Source of the DNA: Lachnospiraceae bacterium P6A3
GTDB taxonomy: Bacteria > Bacillota > Clostridia > Lachnospirales > Lachnospiraceae
Direction of reading: 5' to 3'
Assembly (NCBI GenBank): GCA_000702085.1
Contig: KL370861.1
Coordinates: forward strand, 622,911 to 686,910
DNA: 64,000 nt
The notes under the pieces were generated by a model. The model saw only the letters and a program-made list of their open reading frames with translations, ran no database searches and had not been told where the DNA came from. Below, one piece after another: positions 17,866 to 26,802 of the stretch; the stretch's first letter is position 1; every line of letters begins with the position of its first letter. Position numbers and translations under genes: made by a program.

Positions 17866-17876
17866 TATTTTAACAA

Positions 17877-18650
17877 TTAGCTTCTGTTTGTTCTTTTGGT
17901 TCCGTGAAGTATCAGGTTTTCGTCAGAAGGATCGATTTGTATGATCCTGCCCTTTGAATCGTACTGGGTAAGGAGAGTGGATGAAATTGCAGCGTGTCTG
18001 CTTCCGTCCCTTGTTATAAGTCTTTCAAATCTTTCCTCATCCCCTGATTTCAGAGCGTCCTTTATTGCTTTATCTTCGTATGGTTTAATATGCTCTTCAC
18101 CGGTTTCAGAATTGTATATTACACCCTCTTTTTCCAGTTCATCGGTGTATGAATCGAATTCATCTCCGGGAACCGAGTCCTTTAAGTCCATACCGGTTTC
18201 GGATCTGTAGAACTGCATGGAATCGTCGGAGTGAAGAGGATCGAACTCCTCAGCTTCTTTCGTTTCATCCGCGGGCTTTTCCATGCCCTCCGTAAGAGGT
18301 TTGCTTTCCCAGATGTTACCGAAAATCCTGACAATATTTTCCCAGATCCCGCTTAGGAACTTTCCGATACCTTTGAAAAGATTGGCAGTATCTATCGCCC
18401 CCATGGGAGCATTGGGATTCGGTTTTTCCAGAATATCGGTATTTGTCTTTTCTTCCTTATTTTCTTTTGCAGGCTGTTTTTCGGGCTTTTGAGGAGATGA
18501 GTGTTCATAATAGACTCCCTCACCTTTGGCCGATTCTTCGGCAAGCGCCTGGTCCATACTGAAAGGCGCGGATCCTCCCTGACCGCTTGTCTTGGAGCCC
18601 ACGCTGCTTACACCTGTATATGATTCTACCCTTGAAACAGGTTCTATCAT
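17877..18650 (-). CDS. Uncharacterised protein with disordered N-terminus and Trp-rich amphipathic helix
   Basis: I do not recognise this 257-residue protein. Residues 1-95 are Ser/Gly/Lys/Glu-rich and probably disordered; about residues 96-125 form an amphipathic helix rich in Gly, Phe and Trp (FKGIGKFLSGIWENIVRIFG); the C-terminal 100 residues are charged. There is no signal peptide or clear membrane span. The frame opens at a TTG (18662), but that codon overlaps a GAGGAAT ribosome binding site serving the ATG at 18650. It is a lone minus-strand gene beside the motility region, convergent with tsf and divergent from fcl. Confidence 0.65.
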   Translation of the reverse strand: MIEPVSRVESYTGVSSVGSKTSGQGGSAPFSMDQALAEESAKGEGVYYEHSSPQKPEKQPAKENKEEKTNTDILEKPNPNAPMGAIDTANLFKGIGKFLSGIWENIVRIFGNIWESKPLTEGMEKPADETKEAEEFDPLHSDDSMQFYRSETGMDLKDSVPGDEFDSYTDELEKEGVIYNSETGEEHIKPYEDKAIKDALKSGDEERFERLITRDGSRHAAISSTLLTQYDSKGRIIQIDPSDENLILHGTKRTNRS

Positions 18651-18672
18651 TTTATTCCTCAAAAGAAGTGTT

Positions 18673-18710
18673 TATGATATAATTTTGTAAATACTTCGTT
18701 ATAAGTATTT
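18673..18710 (+). promoter_or_regulatory. Extended -10 promoter of fcl with operator-like palindrome at the start site
   Basis: TATGATATAAT (18673-18683) is a complete extended -10 element. AAATACTT (18689-18696) and AAGTATTT (18703-18710) form an 8-bp perfect inverted repeat with a 6-nt spacer at the predicted transcription start, a common repressor position. The ATACTT/AAGTAT arms with a 6-nt spacer match the outer arms of the B. subtilis GntR operator. The regulator is unknown. Confidence 0.45.
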
Positions 18711-18770
18711 TAACTTTTATTATCCCTACGGGCAAGTTTTTGAATATTGCCTGACAGGCGGTGAAGGAAT

Positions 18771-19712
18771 ATGGAAAAAAACAGTAAGATATATGTTGCC
18801 GGTCATAAAGGCATGGTTGGCAGCGCGATATTGCGCGAGCTTAAAAAGCAGGGTTATGAGAACTTTATTCTGATGCCTCATGCAGACCTTGATCTGTGCG
18901 ATCAAAGGGCGGTTGAAGATTTTTTTGAAAGCGAGAGACCGGAATATGTATTTCTGGCAGCTGCCAAAGTCGGCGGTATCATAGCCAATTCCGAAGCACT
19001 TGCCGATTTTATGTATGACAATATGATGCTGGAAATGAATGTCATTCATTCCGCATTTAAGAACGGGGTTAAAAAGCTGGAATTTTTAGGATCGTCATGT
19101 ATCTATCCGCGACTTGCCCCGCAGCCTATGAAAGAGGATTGTCTCCTCACTTCCGAACTTGAGAAGACCAATGAGGCCTATGCTCTTGCCAAGATATCGG
19201 GACTCAAATATTGCGAATTTTTGAACAGACAGTACGGTACCGATTATATATCCGTCATGCCCACCAATCTCTACGGGCCCGGAGATAATTATCATCCTAC
19301 GCATTCACATGTTGTTCCCGCGCTTATCAGAAAGTTTCATGAGGCCAAAGAGTCAGGAGCTCCCGAGGTAATATGCTGGGGCGACGGCTCACCTCTCAGA
19401 GAATTTTTGTATGTTGACGATCTTGCCGAGCTTTGTGTTTTCCTTATGAATAACTACAGCGGCAATGAGACGGTTAATGCCGGAAGCGGAAAAGAAATAA
19501 CTATAAAAGAGCTTTCCGAACTTGTTGCAAAAACTGTAGGGTATGAAGGCAGGATCGTATGGGATACTTCCAAACCCAACGGTACACCCAGAAAACTTCT
19601 CGATGTTTCCAAAGCCACAAAATTAGGATGGACCTACCATACAGAGCTGGAAGACGGACTTAAGCTCGCATATGATGACTTCTTGAATAATCCCGTAAGG
19701 GCTGAACGATAA
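18771..19712 (+). CDS. fcl: GDP-L-fucose synthase
   Basis: A 313-residue NADPH-dependent epimerase/reductase of the short-chain dehydrogenase superfamily that converts GDP-4-keto-6-deoxymannose to GDP-L-fucose for surface glycans. Seen here: nucleotide-binding [10 protein letters not shown] at the N-terminus, the family motif GSSCIYP, the catalytic YxxxK in YALAKISG, and [11 protein letters not shown]. The partner enzyme gmd (GDP-mannose dehydratase) is not adjacent. A chemoreceptor gene follows after 33 nt, apparently cotranscribed. Confidence 0.93.
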   Translation: MEKNSKIYVAGHKGMVGSAILRELKKQGYENFILMPHADLDLCDQRAVEDFFESERPEYVFLAAAKVGGIIANSEALADFMYDNMMLEMNVIHSAFKNGVKKLEFLGSSCIYPRLAPQPMKEDCLLTSELEKTNEAYALAKISGLKYCEFLNRQYGTDYISVMPTNLYGPGDNYHPTHSHVVPALIRKFHEAKESGAPEVICWGDGSPLREFLYVDDLAELCVFLMNNYSGNETVNAGSGKEITIKELSELVAKTVGYEGRIVWDTSKPNGTPRKLLDVSKATKLGWTYHTELEDGLKLAYDDFLNNPVRAER

Positions 19713-19745
19713 AGAACATTCAACACATGAAGGGAGAGGCTTTTT

Positions 19746-21227
19746 ATGGAAGACAGAAACAGTATCAAGTATCAGGAGATGGCCTTGGCAAACTTAAGAA
19801 TGCTTCAGGCATCAACGGTTCTTTGCACTATCATTTCTCTCGCGTACATTGCTGAAGTAATTAAGCAGGCCAGAACTATAGGATATGTTGCACTGGTTGT
19901 TATTCTGGCTCTTACGCCCTCCATTATAGGCTGGTTTATCTACAAATCCGATAATGCATCCCAGGTCATCAAGCATCTTATAGGCATCGGATATGCCGTT
20001 ATGTACTGCTTTGTTCTTTTTACTACGGAAAACATTCTTGTTTTCGTTTATGTAATTCCTATGCTTGTTATCATCACCCTTTACGATGATACGGCTTTTA
20101 TATCCAAGATAGGAATCGGTGTAGTTGTAGTAAACGTTATTGCTCTTGTAATAGAACTTAAAAAAGGTATCATACAGGATTCTGCCGTTGCCGAGATTCA
20201 GGGATTTGTAATTCTTGTAACCGTTATCTATCTGATAATGGTAAGCAGAACCAATCATAAACTTCAGGTAATGCGTACCGAAAATCTCGAAAGCGCAAAT
20301 GCCAAGACTCAGTCCCTTCTTGATAATATCCTTGCCGTATCCGACAGAGTAACCGACACTGCCGGTCAGCTTTCCGATGAGATGGGGCAGCTTAAGTCTT
20401 CGATAGACAGAACCATTGAATCCATGGAAGAAGTCAGACAGGGAACCAATGAGTCTGCGGAAGCGGCTCAGGTTCAGCTGGTTCAGACCACCAAGATTTC
20501 CGATCATATCGAGACAGTCAGATCGTCCGCCGACGTAATAACCGAAAACGTAGAAGTTGCTACCGATGCCGTTCAGGTAGGACAGGAAAATATCAAGAGA
20601 ATGACCGAACTTACCGGAGAAGTTGATGCTGCCGGTAAAGATGTAGCGGGAGCTCTTGAGAAGTTCAAAAAGACTGCGGACGAAATGAATTCCATTACCG
20701 TAATCATTACGGATGTGGCTTCCCAGACAAGGCTTCTTGCGCTTAATGCTTCAATTGAAGCCGCAAGAGCGGGAGAAGCAGGAAGAGGATTTGCGGTTGT
20801 CGCTACCGAGATCTCGAATCTTGCGGGACAGACCACACAGGCAACCGAAAACATCAATGCTCTTATCGGAGATGTTGTCAATCAGGTCGGCACCATGGTC
20901 ACCACTATCGAAAAGCTTCTTCAGATCGATGATGAAGAGAGCAAGTGTGCATCCGATACGGCCGAAAGCTTCAATAAGATTTCCGGTACGGTAGATATTA
21001 TCAAACAGCATACCGCGGATCTTGATGATCTTGTGGGAAGGCTGTCACAGGCTAATGAAGATATCGTTAACAGCATCCAGACAACCTCAGCTGTTACGGA
21101 AGAGGTTACCGCTCATGCAACGGAGACCTACGATGTCAGCCTTCAGAATCAGGAAGTCGTTAATTCGCTCGGCGACCTTGTTAACAGTCTGAATGAGGAT
21201 GCTGAGCTCCTTAAAGCCGGAAGATAA
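19746..21227 (+). CDS. Methyl-accepting chemotaxis protein with integral-membrane sensor
   Basis: The 493-residue chemoreceptor has a C-terminal signalling domain (about 200-485) with the conserved hairpin tip [20 protein letters not shown]. Instead of the usual periplasmic ligand domain between two helices, the N-terminal 175 residues contain about six closely spaced hydrophobic helices with short loops, so sensing probably occurs in or at the membrane. No HAMP domain is evident. There is no CheR-tethering pentapeptide at the C-terminus. Stimulus unknown. Confidence 0.93.
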   Translation: MEDRNSIKYQEMALANLRMLQASTVLCTIISLAYIAEVIKQARTIGYVALVVILALTPSIIGWFIYKSDNASQVIKHLIGIGYAVMYCFVLFTTENILVFVYVIPMLVIITLYDDTAFISKIGIGVVVVNVIALVIELKKGIIQDSAVAEIQGFVILVTVIYLIMVSRTNHKLQVMRTENLESANAKTQSLLDNILAVSDRVTDTAGQLSDEMGQLKSSIDRTIESMEEVRQGTNESAEAAQVQLVQTTKISDHIETVRSSADVITENVEVATDAVQVGQENIKRMTELTGEVDAAGKDVAGALEKFKKTADEMNSITVIITDVASQTRLLALNASIEAARAGEAGRGFAVVATEISNLAGQTTQATENINALIGDVVNQVGTMVTTIEKLLQIDDEESKCASDTAESFNKISGTVDIIKQHTADLDDLVGRLSQANEDIVNSIQTTSAVTEEVTAHATETYDVSLQNQEVVNSLGDLVNSLNEDAELLKAGR

Positions 21228-21237
21228 AAAAATGTCA

Positions 21238-21263
21238 AAGGACGGCTTTCAAAGGCCGTCCTT
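21238..21263 (+). terminator. Hairpin after the chemoreceptor gene
   Basis: AAGGACGGC (21238-21246) pairs with GCCGTCCTT (21255-21263). The run of T after it is poor, so termination may be incomplete; a second terminator-like stem follows at 21297-21354. Confidence 0.6.
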
Positions 21264-21295
21264 AGCATTTGCTTAAAGTATTTTTGAAAATAAAT

Positions 21296-21324
21296 TTGAC
21301 ACGGTCCCGCAGATTGTATACAAT
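21296..21324 (+). promoter_or_regulatory. Strong sigma-A promoter of gntR-icd with palindromic operator on the -10 box
   Basis: TTGACA (21296-21301), a 17-nt spacer and TACAAT (21319-21324) form a near-consensus promoter. ATTGTATACAAT (21313-21324) is a perfect 12-bp palindrome covering the -10 box. Its core TTGTATACAA is that of the known B. subtilis GntR operator, and the next gene encodes a GntR/FadR-type regulator, so autorepression is likely. Confidence 0.8.
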
Positions 21325-21354
21325 AATACACGTTGCGGACCGTGTTATTTTTTT
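21297..21354 (+). terminator. Terminator-like stem enclosing the gntR promoter
   Basis: TGACACGGTCC (21297-21307) pairs with GGACCGTGTTA (21337-21347), one G-U wobble, followed by seven T (21348-21354). Only transcripts entering from upstream contain both arms; transcripts starting at the enclosed promoter lack the left arm. It would block read-through from the chemoreceptor gene while leaving the internal promoter free. Confidence 0.6.
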
Positions 21355-21385
21355 GCGTATTTATCCCTATTTGGAGGAGATACAA

Positions 21386-22066
21386 ATGGAAGAAGATGTT
21401 AAGGAAGGTGCCTCTGATAAATATTCTTTAAGAGGCAGGGTTTTTTCCCGTTTAAGAGAAGATATCCTTAACGGTAAATATGAGGAAGGCATCGAACTTC
21501 GTGAGATAGCCATCGGCGAGGAACTTGGTGTCAGCAGAACTCCCGTAAGAGAAGCTTTCAGACAGCTCGAACTGGAGGGTCTTATTAAGATTATTCCCAA
21601 TAAGGGAGCATATGTTGTCGGAATAAGCGATAAAGATGTAAGGGATATCTACATCCTCAGATCAAGACTCGAAGGTCTTGCTGCAAGATGGGCTGTAGAT
21701 CATATCACAAATGAGCAGCTTGAAGAGATGGAAGAGAATGTATATCTTGCAAAATTCCATACTCAGAAAGGCCATAACGAGCAGATTTTTGAACTTGATA
21801 ACAGATTTCATGAGCTTTTATATGAAGCATCGGGTTCCAAAATCTTAGAGCATCAGCTGAAGGATTATCATCAGTATGTTCTTCGAATACGTAAGAAGAC
21901 TCTTTCCAGCAAGGCAAGAGGACCTCAGTCAAATCTCGAGCATGAAGCGATTCTTGAAGCCATTAAGAATAAGAATGCGGATGACGCGGAGAGACTGGCT
22001 CATGAGCATATGATCAATGCTTATAAGAATATGATCGATAACGGGCTTATTAAACCCGAAGATTAA
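21386..22066 (+). CDS. GntR-family (FadR/FCD subgroup) transcriptional regulator
   Basis: A 226-residue regulator with an N-terminal winged helix (EDILNGKYEEGIELREIAIG, then LGVSRTPVREAFRQLELEG) and a C-terminal all-helical FCD ligand domain (about 85-220) with Asp/His residues able to bind metal and carboxylates. The open frame extends to 21269, but GGAGGAG precedes the ATG at 21386. It is 24 nt upstream of icd, so control of isocitrate oxidation in response to an organic acid is a reasonable inference; the ligand is unknown. Confidence 0.9.
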   Translation: MEEDVKEGASDKYSLRGRVFSRLREDILNGKYEEGIELREIAIGEELGVSRTPVREAFRQLELEGLIKIIPNKGAYVVGISDKDVRDIYILRSRLEGLAARWAVDHITNEQLEEMEENVYLAKFHTQKGHNEQIFELDNRFHELLYEASGSKILEHQLKDYHQYVLRIRKKTLSSKARGPQSNLEHEAILEAIKNKNADDAERLAHEHMINAYKNMIDNGLIKPED

Positions 22067-22090
22067 AACATTAACAGGAGATGTACTAAC

Positions 22091-23299
22091 ATGGCAAAGA
22101 TTCAGATGAAAACACCCCTTGTAGAGATGGACGGGGATGAGATGACCAGAATTCTCTGGCAGATGATCAAGGATGAACTTATACTTCCTTATGTTGATCT
22201 TAAGACAGAGTATTATGATCTCGGACTTGCACACAGAAACGATACGAACGATCAGGTTACCGTTGATTCCGCAAATGCGACTCTTAAGTACGGTGTTGCC
22301 GTAAAGTGTGCTACCATCACTCCCAATGCGGCCAGAATGACCGAATATAACCTTAAGGAGATGTGGAAGAGCCCCAACGGAACCATCCGTGCCATACTTG
22401 ACGGAACCGTATTCAGAGCTCCCATTCTTGTAAAGGGTATCAGACCCTATGTTTCCAACTGGACCAAGCCTATCACCCTTGCGCGTCACGCTTACGGTGA
22501 TGTTTATAAGAATACCGAAATAGCCGTTCCCGGAGCAGGTAAGGCAGAACTTGTCTTTACCGCAGCTGACGGCACCGAGACCAGAAAGACCATTCAGGAA
22601 TTTGACGGTCCCGGAATCATTCAGGGTATTCACAATACCGATAAGTCAATCACCAGCTTTGCTAAGGCATGTTTTGAATATGCTCTTTCAACCAAGCAGG
22701 ATCTGTGGTTTTCCACCAAGGATACCATATCCAAGATCTACGATCATCACTTCAAAGATATCTTTGCGGATATGTATGAGAAGGAGTATAAGGAAAAGTT
22801 CGAAAAAGCAGGCATCGAGTATTTCTACACTCTTATCGATGATGCGGTAGCCCGTGTTATCAGAAGCGAAGGAGGATTCATCTGGGCTTGCAAGAACTAT
22901 GACGGAGACGTTATGTCCGACATGGTAGCAACCGCTTACGGCGATCTTTCCATGATGACTTCCGTACTTGTATCTCCCAAGGGTGTTTATGAGTATGAAG
23001 CAGCACACGGAACCGTACAGAGACATTACTACAAGCACCTTAAGGGTGAGAAGACTTCCACCAACTCTATCGCAACCATCTTTGCATGGACCGGTGCTCT
23101 TAAGAAGAGAGGAGAACTTGACGGAATCGCAGAACTTTCCGATTTTGCCGAGAAGCTTGAGAAGGCTTGCATTAAGACCATTGAAGACGGTAAGATGACC
23201 AAGTCCCTTTCACTTATTTCTGATTGCAAGGATCCCGTTATCCTTGATTCCGAAGGATTCATTAAGGCAATCAAAGATACTCTTGAGACTTTGCTTTGA
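22091..23299 (+). CDS. icd: NADP-dependent isocitrate dehydrogenase, eukaryote-like type
   Basis: Converts isocitrate to 2-oxoglutarate with NADPH formation, feeding glutamate synthesis. The 402-residue protein belongs to the homodimeric subfamily shared with eukaryotic cytosolic/mitochondrial IDH, not the E. coli type: [17 protein letters not shown] at the N-terminus, KCATITP, and [16 protein letters not shown] are diagnostic, with [14 protein letters not shown] near residue 300. AGGAG precedes the ATG. It shares an operon with the GntR regulator; no citrate synthase or aconitase gene is adjacent. Confidence 0.96.
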   Translation: MAKIQMKTPLVEMDGDEMTRILWQMIKDELILPYVDLKTEYYDLGLAHRNDTNDQVTVDSANATLKYGVAVKCATITPNAARMTEYNLKEMWKSPNGTIRAILDGTVFRAPILVKGIRPYVSNWTKPITLARHAYGDVYKNTEIAVPGAGKAELVFTAADGTETRKTIQEFDGPGIIQGIHNTDKSITSFAKACFEYALSTKQDLWFSTKDTISKIYDHHFKDIFADMYEKEYKEKFEKAGIEYFYTLIDDAVARVIRSEGGFIWACKNYDGDVMSDMVATAYGDLSMMTSVLVSPKGVYEYEAAHGTVQRHYYKHLKGEKTSTNSIATIFAWTGALKKRGELDGIAELSDFAEKLEKACIKTIEDGKMTKSLSLISDCKDPVILDSEGFIKAIKDTLETLL

Positions 23300-23323
23300 T
23301 TTGTATTCATCAAACATATAATT

Positions 23324-23355
23324 AATGCCTGATGCATTTGCATCAGGCATTTTTG
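23324..23355. terminator. Bidirectional terminator between icd and the minus-strand gene
   Basis: AATGCCTGATGC (23324-23335) pairs perfectly with GCATCAGGCATT (23340-23351) around an ATTT loop, with T on the plus side and an A/T-rich flank on the other. It overlaps the last codons of the convergent gene. Confidence 0.9.
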
Positions 23356-24083
23356 TAATAAACAAAATCCATATCATCTTTTATGGCTTCTTCAAACCCG
23401 CAATCCGTAGGAATAAGGATTTTCTGTTCCATCCCGCGGTAACCCGGTACTGCATAATACCTTCCTTTGAATTTCTTTTTAAGAGGCCGGTAGGTATCGA
23501 AAAAGGTATATCCCATATCCCGTATGAAGTAATTCTTTTCCGCTATCAATTCCCCGATATGCTTCTGGAATTCTTCATTGTGAAGAAGAGCTGCGATCTG
23601 TCTGACATTCTTATTTTTCCGGCCTACAGCGGCATAGTATTTTGCTTCACCTTCTTTTCCGAAGAATTCCCAAATACTGCTGCCGTCAAATGAAGCCATG
23701 TTAGCTGCGGATGCTGTTCCCTGTATTATCAGGTTATATCCCTGAACAAGAGCATATGCCGGATGTTTTTTTCCGGTTGCCTTTTCCGTTAATACGAATT
23801 CCTGGACCATTGAAACATTCAAAAGATCCTCAATCTTATCTTTTTTTCCCGCATAATGTAAATAGATGGCTAAAATCAGCAGATTTGCTCCCCATCCCCC
23901 CATAACGGGATAAACCAGATTGCGATCGATCATGACAAGCAAAGGCTCGAAGAAAAAGATCAATAACGCAATGATCATATATATGGTTTCGCCGTTAAAT
24001 TTCGGCTTATTGTTTACATCGGGTCTAGTATAGGTTCTGAGATATGAGATGCTGTATTTTTCTCTGACTGAAGGGTCTACCAT
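23343..24083 (-). CDS. Uncharacterised two-helix membrane protein
   Basis: I do not recognise the family. The 246-residue product has a hydrophilic N-terminus, two membrane helices (about 33-53 and 58-80) and a C-terminal soluble domain of about 165 residues with many aromatic and basic residues (NYFIRDMGYTFFDTYRPLKK). It follows the ABC-F gene by 14 nt on the same strand, without a visible ribosome binding site, and is probably cotranscribed with it. A minus-strand terminator overlaps its end. Confidence 0.7.
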   Translation of the reverse strand: MVDPSVREKYSISYLRTYTRPDVNNKPKFNGETIYMIIALLIFFFEPLLVMIDRNLVYPVMGGWGANLLILAIYLHYAGKKDKIEDLLNVSMVQEFVLTEKATGKKHPAYALVQGYNLIIQGTASAANMASFDGSSIWEFFGKEGEAKYYAAVGRKNKNVRQIAALLHNEEFQKHIGELIAEKNYFIRDMGYTFFDTYRPLKKKFKGRYYAVPGYRGMEQKILIPTDCGFEEAIKDDMDFVYYKNA

Positions 24084-24097
24084 ATTTTTATTTCGTA

Positions 24098-26032
24098 TTA
24101 ATCATCACCGCTTAAGGTTTCCCATTTTTCCATTAGGTCCTCAAGCTCCGTATTCAGTTCGTTTTGCTTTTTGACAAGCTCATTGAGCTTTGAGGGGCTT
24201 GTGGCAATGTCGGGCTCTGCCATTTTGCTTTCAAGCTCCGATAGTTCATTCTCGATTTCGGTTATCCGGTCTTCGCATTTCTTGAGATCGTTAGCCTTTT
24301 TACGAGCCTCTGCCTGCATTGCCTTTTGTGCTTTCCAGTCTGCGGCGCTGTCGGAGATTTCCGAAGACTGTGCAGTGGATGAGGCAGAAGGGTTCACGGC
24401 TTTTTCTCTGTGAACATCGCTTGCTTTTCTTACATCATCTCTCTTTTCCAAATAATAATCGTAATTACCGATGTAATTATCGAAATATCCTTCGTGAAGT
24501 TCGATGATCCTGTTGGAAATCTTGTTTACAAAGTATCTGTCGTGAGATACGCAGATGATTGTTCCTTCGAATTCGGAAAGAGCCTGCTCAAGCATTTCCT
24601 TGGTAGTGATGTCCAGGTGATTTGTAGGCTCATCCAGTATCAGGAAATTGGCATCGGACAGCATTAGCTTAGCCAGGCTTACACGTCCCTTTTCTCCGCC
24701 ACTCAGGAATTTGATCTCTTTATATACGTTATCATCCGTGAAAAGGAATGCCGCAAGAACAGTCCTGATTTGGGTTATTGTCATATCCGGATGTTCGTCC
24801 GAGATCTCATCATAGATGGTTTTATCGGGATCGAGTACCAGATGCTCCTGGTCATAGTATGCGGTTTCGACATTCGTTCCCCATCTGAAACTTCCCGTAT
24901 CCGGGTTGACCAGTCCGTTCAATATCTTCAGGAAAGTGGTCTTGCCGGTACCGTTATCTCCTATAATACAGACATGTTCCCCGCGTTTTATCTCCAGGTT
25001 CATATCCTTAAAAAGAGTACGTCCGTCATAAGATTTCGAAAGATCCTCGACGGTAAGAACATCGTTTCCGGGTACTTTGGCAGGTTTAAACCTGAGGTTT
25101 ATCTCGTTGTTAATGACTTCGGGACGGTCAAGTACTTCGATTTTTTCAAGGGCTTTTTCACGGCTTTCGGCACGCTTTATGGATTTTTCTCTGTTGAAGC
25201 TCTTCAGTTTTTCAATAACTTCTTCCTGATGCCTGATTTCCTGCTGTTGATTTATATATGCCTTCATCTGAGCTTCAAAGAGCATTTTCTTCTTGGCGGC
25301 ATAGTCCGAATAATTACCTTTGTAAGAATTAACCTTTGTGTTTTCGAGTTCCACAACGGTATCCGCGATTTTATCGAGGAAATATCTGTCGTGGGAGACT
25401 ATAAGTACGGCTCCGTCATAAGCGCTTAAATATCCTTCAAGCCATATAACGGAATTCATATCAAGATGGTTTGTGGGCTCGTCCAGGATGATAAGATCGG
25501 GCTTTTTGACCAGAATCGCACCCAGAGCCGCACGCGTCTTTTGCCCGCCGGAGAGGGTGGAAGCTTTTCTGTCAAAATCTTCCTCAGTGAAACCCAGACC
25601 TTTGAGTACACCGACAATTTCGGATCTGAAGGTGTAACCGCCTTTCAGGTCAAATTCGGTACGGAGCTTTTCGTATCTGTCGCAGACTGCAGAAACATCA
25701 TCCGTATTTGCCATTTGAGTTTCCAGGTCCCTGAGGTCTTCCTCCATCTTGACCAGCTCGGAGCGGCAGAGAAGCATCTCTTCGAAGATGGTGCCACCGC
25801 CCGAAAAGGTTCCCTCCTGGGACAGATATCCGAAGGATGAATCTTTTTCGTAGGTTACAATTCCCGTATCCGGCTCTGTTTCTCCCGTGATTATGCGCAG
25901 AAGAGTGGTTTTGCCGGAACCGTTGGATCCAACAAGGGCCGTTTTCTGTCTTCTTTCCACATTAAGAGAAACCCCGCTTAAAATGGGGCCGGTTTCAAAT
26001 GATTTTGAAATGTTGTTAACACTTAGTAGCAT
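24098..26032 (-). CDS. ABC-F family ATPase (YdiF-like)
   Basis: Soluble tandem-ATPase protein of the ABC-F class, which acts on the ribosome rather than in transport. From the ATG at 26032 it has 644 residues, close to B. subtilis YdiF. Two ABC domains are intact: Walker A GSNGSGKTT (35-43) and GDNGTGKTT, signatures LSGGQKTRAAL and LSGGEKGRVSL, and two DEPTNHLD Walker B motifs. Between them lies a basic linker (P-site tRNA interaction motif), and a charged coiled coil of about 100 residues ends the protein. A TTG three codons upstream (26041) is possible. Resistance function cannot be inferred. Confidence 0.93.
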   Translation of the reverse strand: MLLSVNNISKSFETGPILSGVSLNVERRQKTALVGSNGSGKTTLLRIITGETEPDTGIVTYEKDSSFGYLSQEGTFSGGGTIFEEMLLCRSELVKMEEDLRDLETQMANTDDVSAVCDRYEKLRTEFDLKGGYTFRSEIVGVLKGLGFTEEDFDRKASTLSGGQKTRAALGAILVKKPDLIILDEPTNHLDMNSVIWLEGYLSAYDGAVLIVSHDRYFLDKIADTVVELENTKVNSYKGNYSDYAAKKKMLFEAQMKAYINQQQEIRHQEEVIEKLKSFNREKSIKRAESREKALEKIEVLDRPEVINNEINLRFKPAKVPGNDVLTVEDLSKSYDGRTLFKDMNLEIKRGEHVCIIGDNGTGKTTFLKILNGLVNPDTGSFRWGTNVETAYYDQEHLVLDPDKTIYDEISDEHPDMTITQIRTVLAAFLFTDDNVYKEIKFLSGGEKGRVSLAKLMLSDANFLILDEPTNHLDITTKEMLEQALSEFEGTIICVSHDRYFVNKISNRIIELHEGYFDNYIGNYDYYLEKRDDVRKASDVHREKAVNPSASSTAQSSEISDSAADWKAQKAMQAEARKKANDLKKCEDRITEIENELSELESKMAEPDIATSPSKLNELVKKQNELNTELEDLMEKWETLSGDD

Positions 26033-26034
26033 AA

Positions 26035-26074
26035 TTGACAATATTTTAACATAAGTTGTAAAATCTTGTATATA
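26035..26074 (+). promoter_or_regulatory. Candidate rex promoter with a degenerate Rex-box
   Basis: TTAACA (26046-26051) and TATATA (26069-26074) are 17 nt apart. TTGACAA-TATT-TTAACAT (26035-26052) matches 11 of 14 fixed positions of the clostridial Rex consensus TTGTTAA-N4-TTAACAA and covers the -35 box, as expected for autorepression. Confidence 0.35.
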
Positions 26075-26140
26075 TGTGCAATTCTTTTCGGAGCATTTTT
26101 TTGAGGGTATTTACGGCCTTTTTTTAGTCTACGGAGGTGC

Positions 26141-26788
26141 ATGTTGGATAAGGATATTTCCCAGGCGGTTATAGGAAGATTACCCAGATACCTGCGTTAT
26201 CTCGGTGAGCTTAAGGACAAAAATGTTGAGAGGATTTCATCATCCGAACTCAGTGTTCTTATGAAGGTTACCGCATCCCAGATTCGCCAGGATCTCAATA
26301 ATTTCGGCGGTTTCGGACAGCAGGGATACGGCTATAATGTCGATTATCTCTACAATGAGATCAGCAAGATCCTCGGACTGGAGCACCAGTATAATTTTAT
26401 CATTATCGGAGCCGGAAACCTCGGAAAAGCCCTCGGAGGATATCTTAATTTCGAGAAAAGAGGTTTTATCCTGAAGGGAATGTTTGACAAGGCTCCCGAA
26501 CTTATCGGAACTCAGGTCAGGGGCGTCAAAGTCATGCCCATGGAGGAAATTCCTGCTTTTATCAAGAGTAACAGTATTGATATTGCGGTGCTTACCATTC
26601 CCAAAGAGGGTGCCGTTCCGGTTTCCAAAGTGCTTGTTGAGAACGGCATAAGGGCAATCTGGAACTTTGCACATGTGGACCTGGATCTTCCCGAATATGT
26701 GCAGGTAGAGAATGTTCATTTATCCGATTCTCTGATGAAACTTTCATATAACATCACAAGTTACAATGAAAACAACAGCGGAAAATAA
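26141..26788 (+). CDS. rex: Redox-sensing transcriptional repressor Rex
   Basis: Rex senses the NADH/NAD+ ratio and represses fermentation and electron-transfer genes. The 215-residue protein has an N-terminal winged helix (GRLPRYLRYLGELKDKNVER, then MKVTASQIRQDLNNFGGFGQQG) and a Rossmann NADH-binding domain with GAGNLGKALGGY. GGAGG at 26133-26137 is only 3 nt from the ATG at 26141; a TTG start at 26144 is a minor alternative. It is divergent from the ABC-F gene and leads a short operon with the next gene and alr. Confidence 0.97.
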   Translation: MLDKDISQAVIGRLPRYLRYLGELKDKNVERISSSELSVLMKVTASQIRQDLNNFGGFGQQGYGYNVDYLYNEISKILGLEHQYNFIIIGAGNLGKALGGYLNFEKRGFILKGMFDKAPELIGTQVRGVKVMPMEEIPAFIKSNSIDIAVLTIPKEGAVPVSKVLVENGIRAIWNFAHVDLDLPEYVQVENVHLSDSLMKLSYNITSYNENNSGK

Positions 26789-26802
26789 TTCCGGGCAGAC
26801 AA

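Noticed and set aside
24770-25429. 219-codon plus-strand frame inside the ABC-F gene
   Set aside because: Antisense to intact ABC domains, no ribosome binding site.
26014-26031. TTGTTAA near the ABC-F start as a Rex half-site
   Set aside because: It matches one half-site perfectly but the other half (TAGTAGC) does not match, and it lies inside coding sequence.
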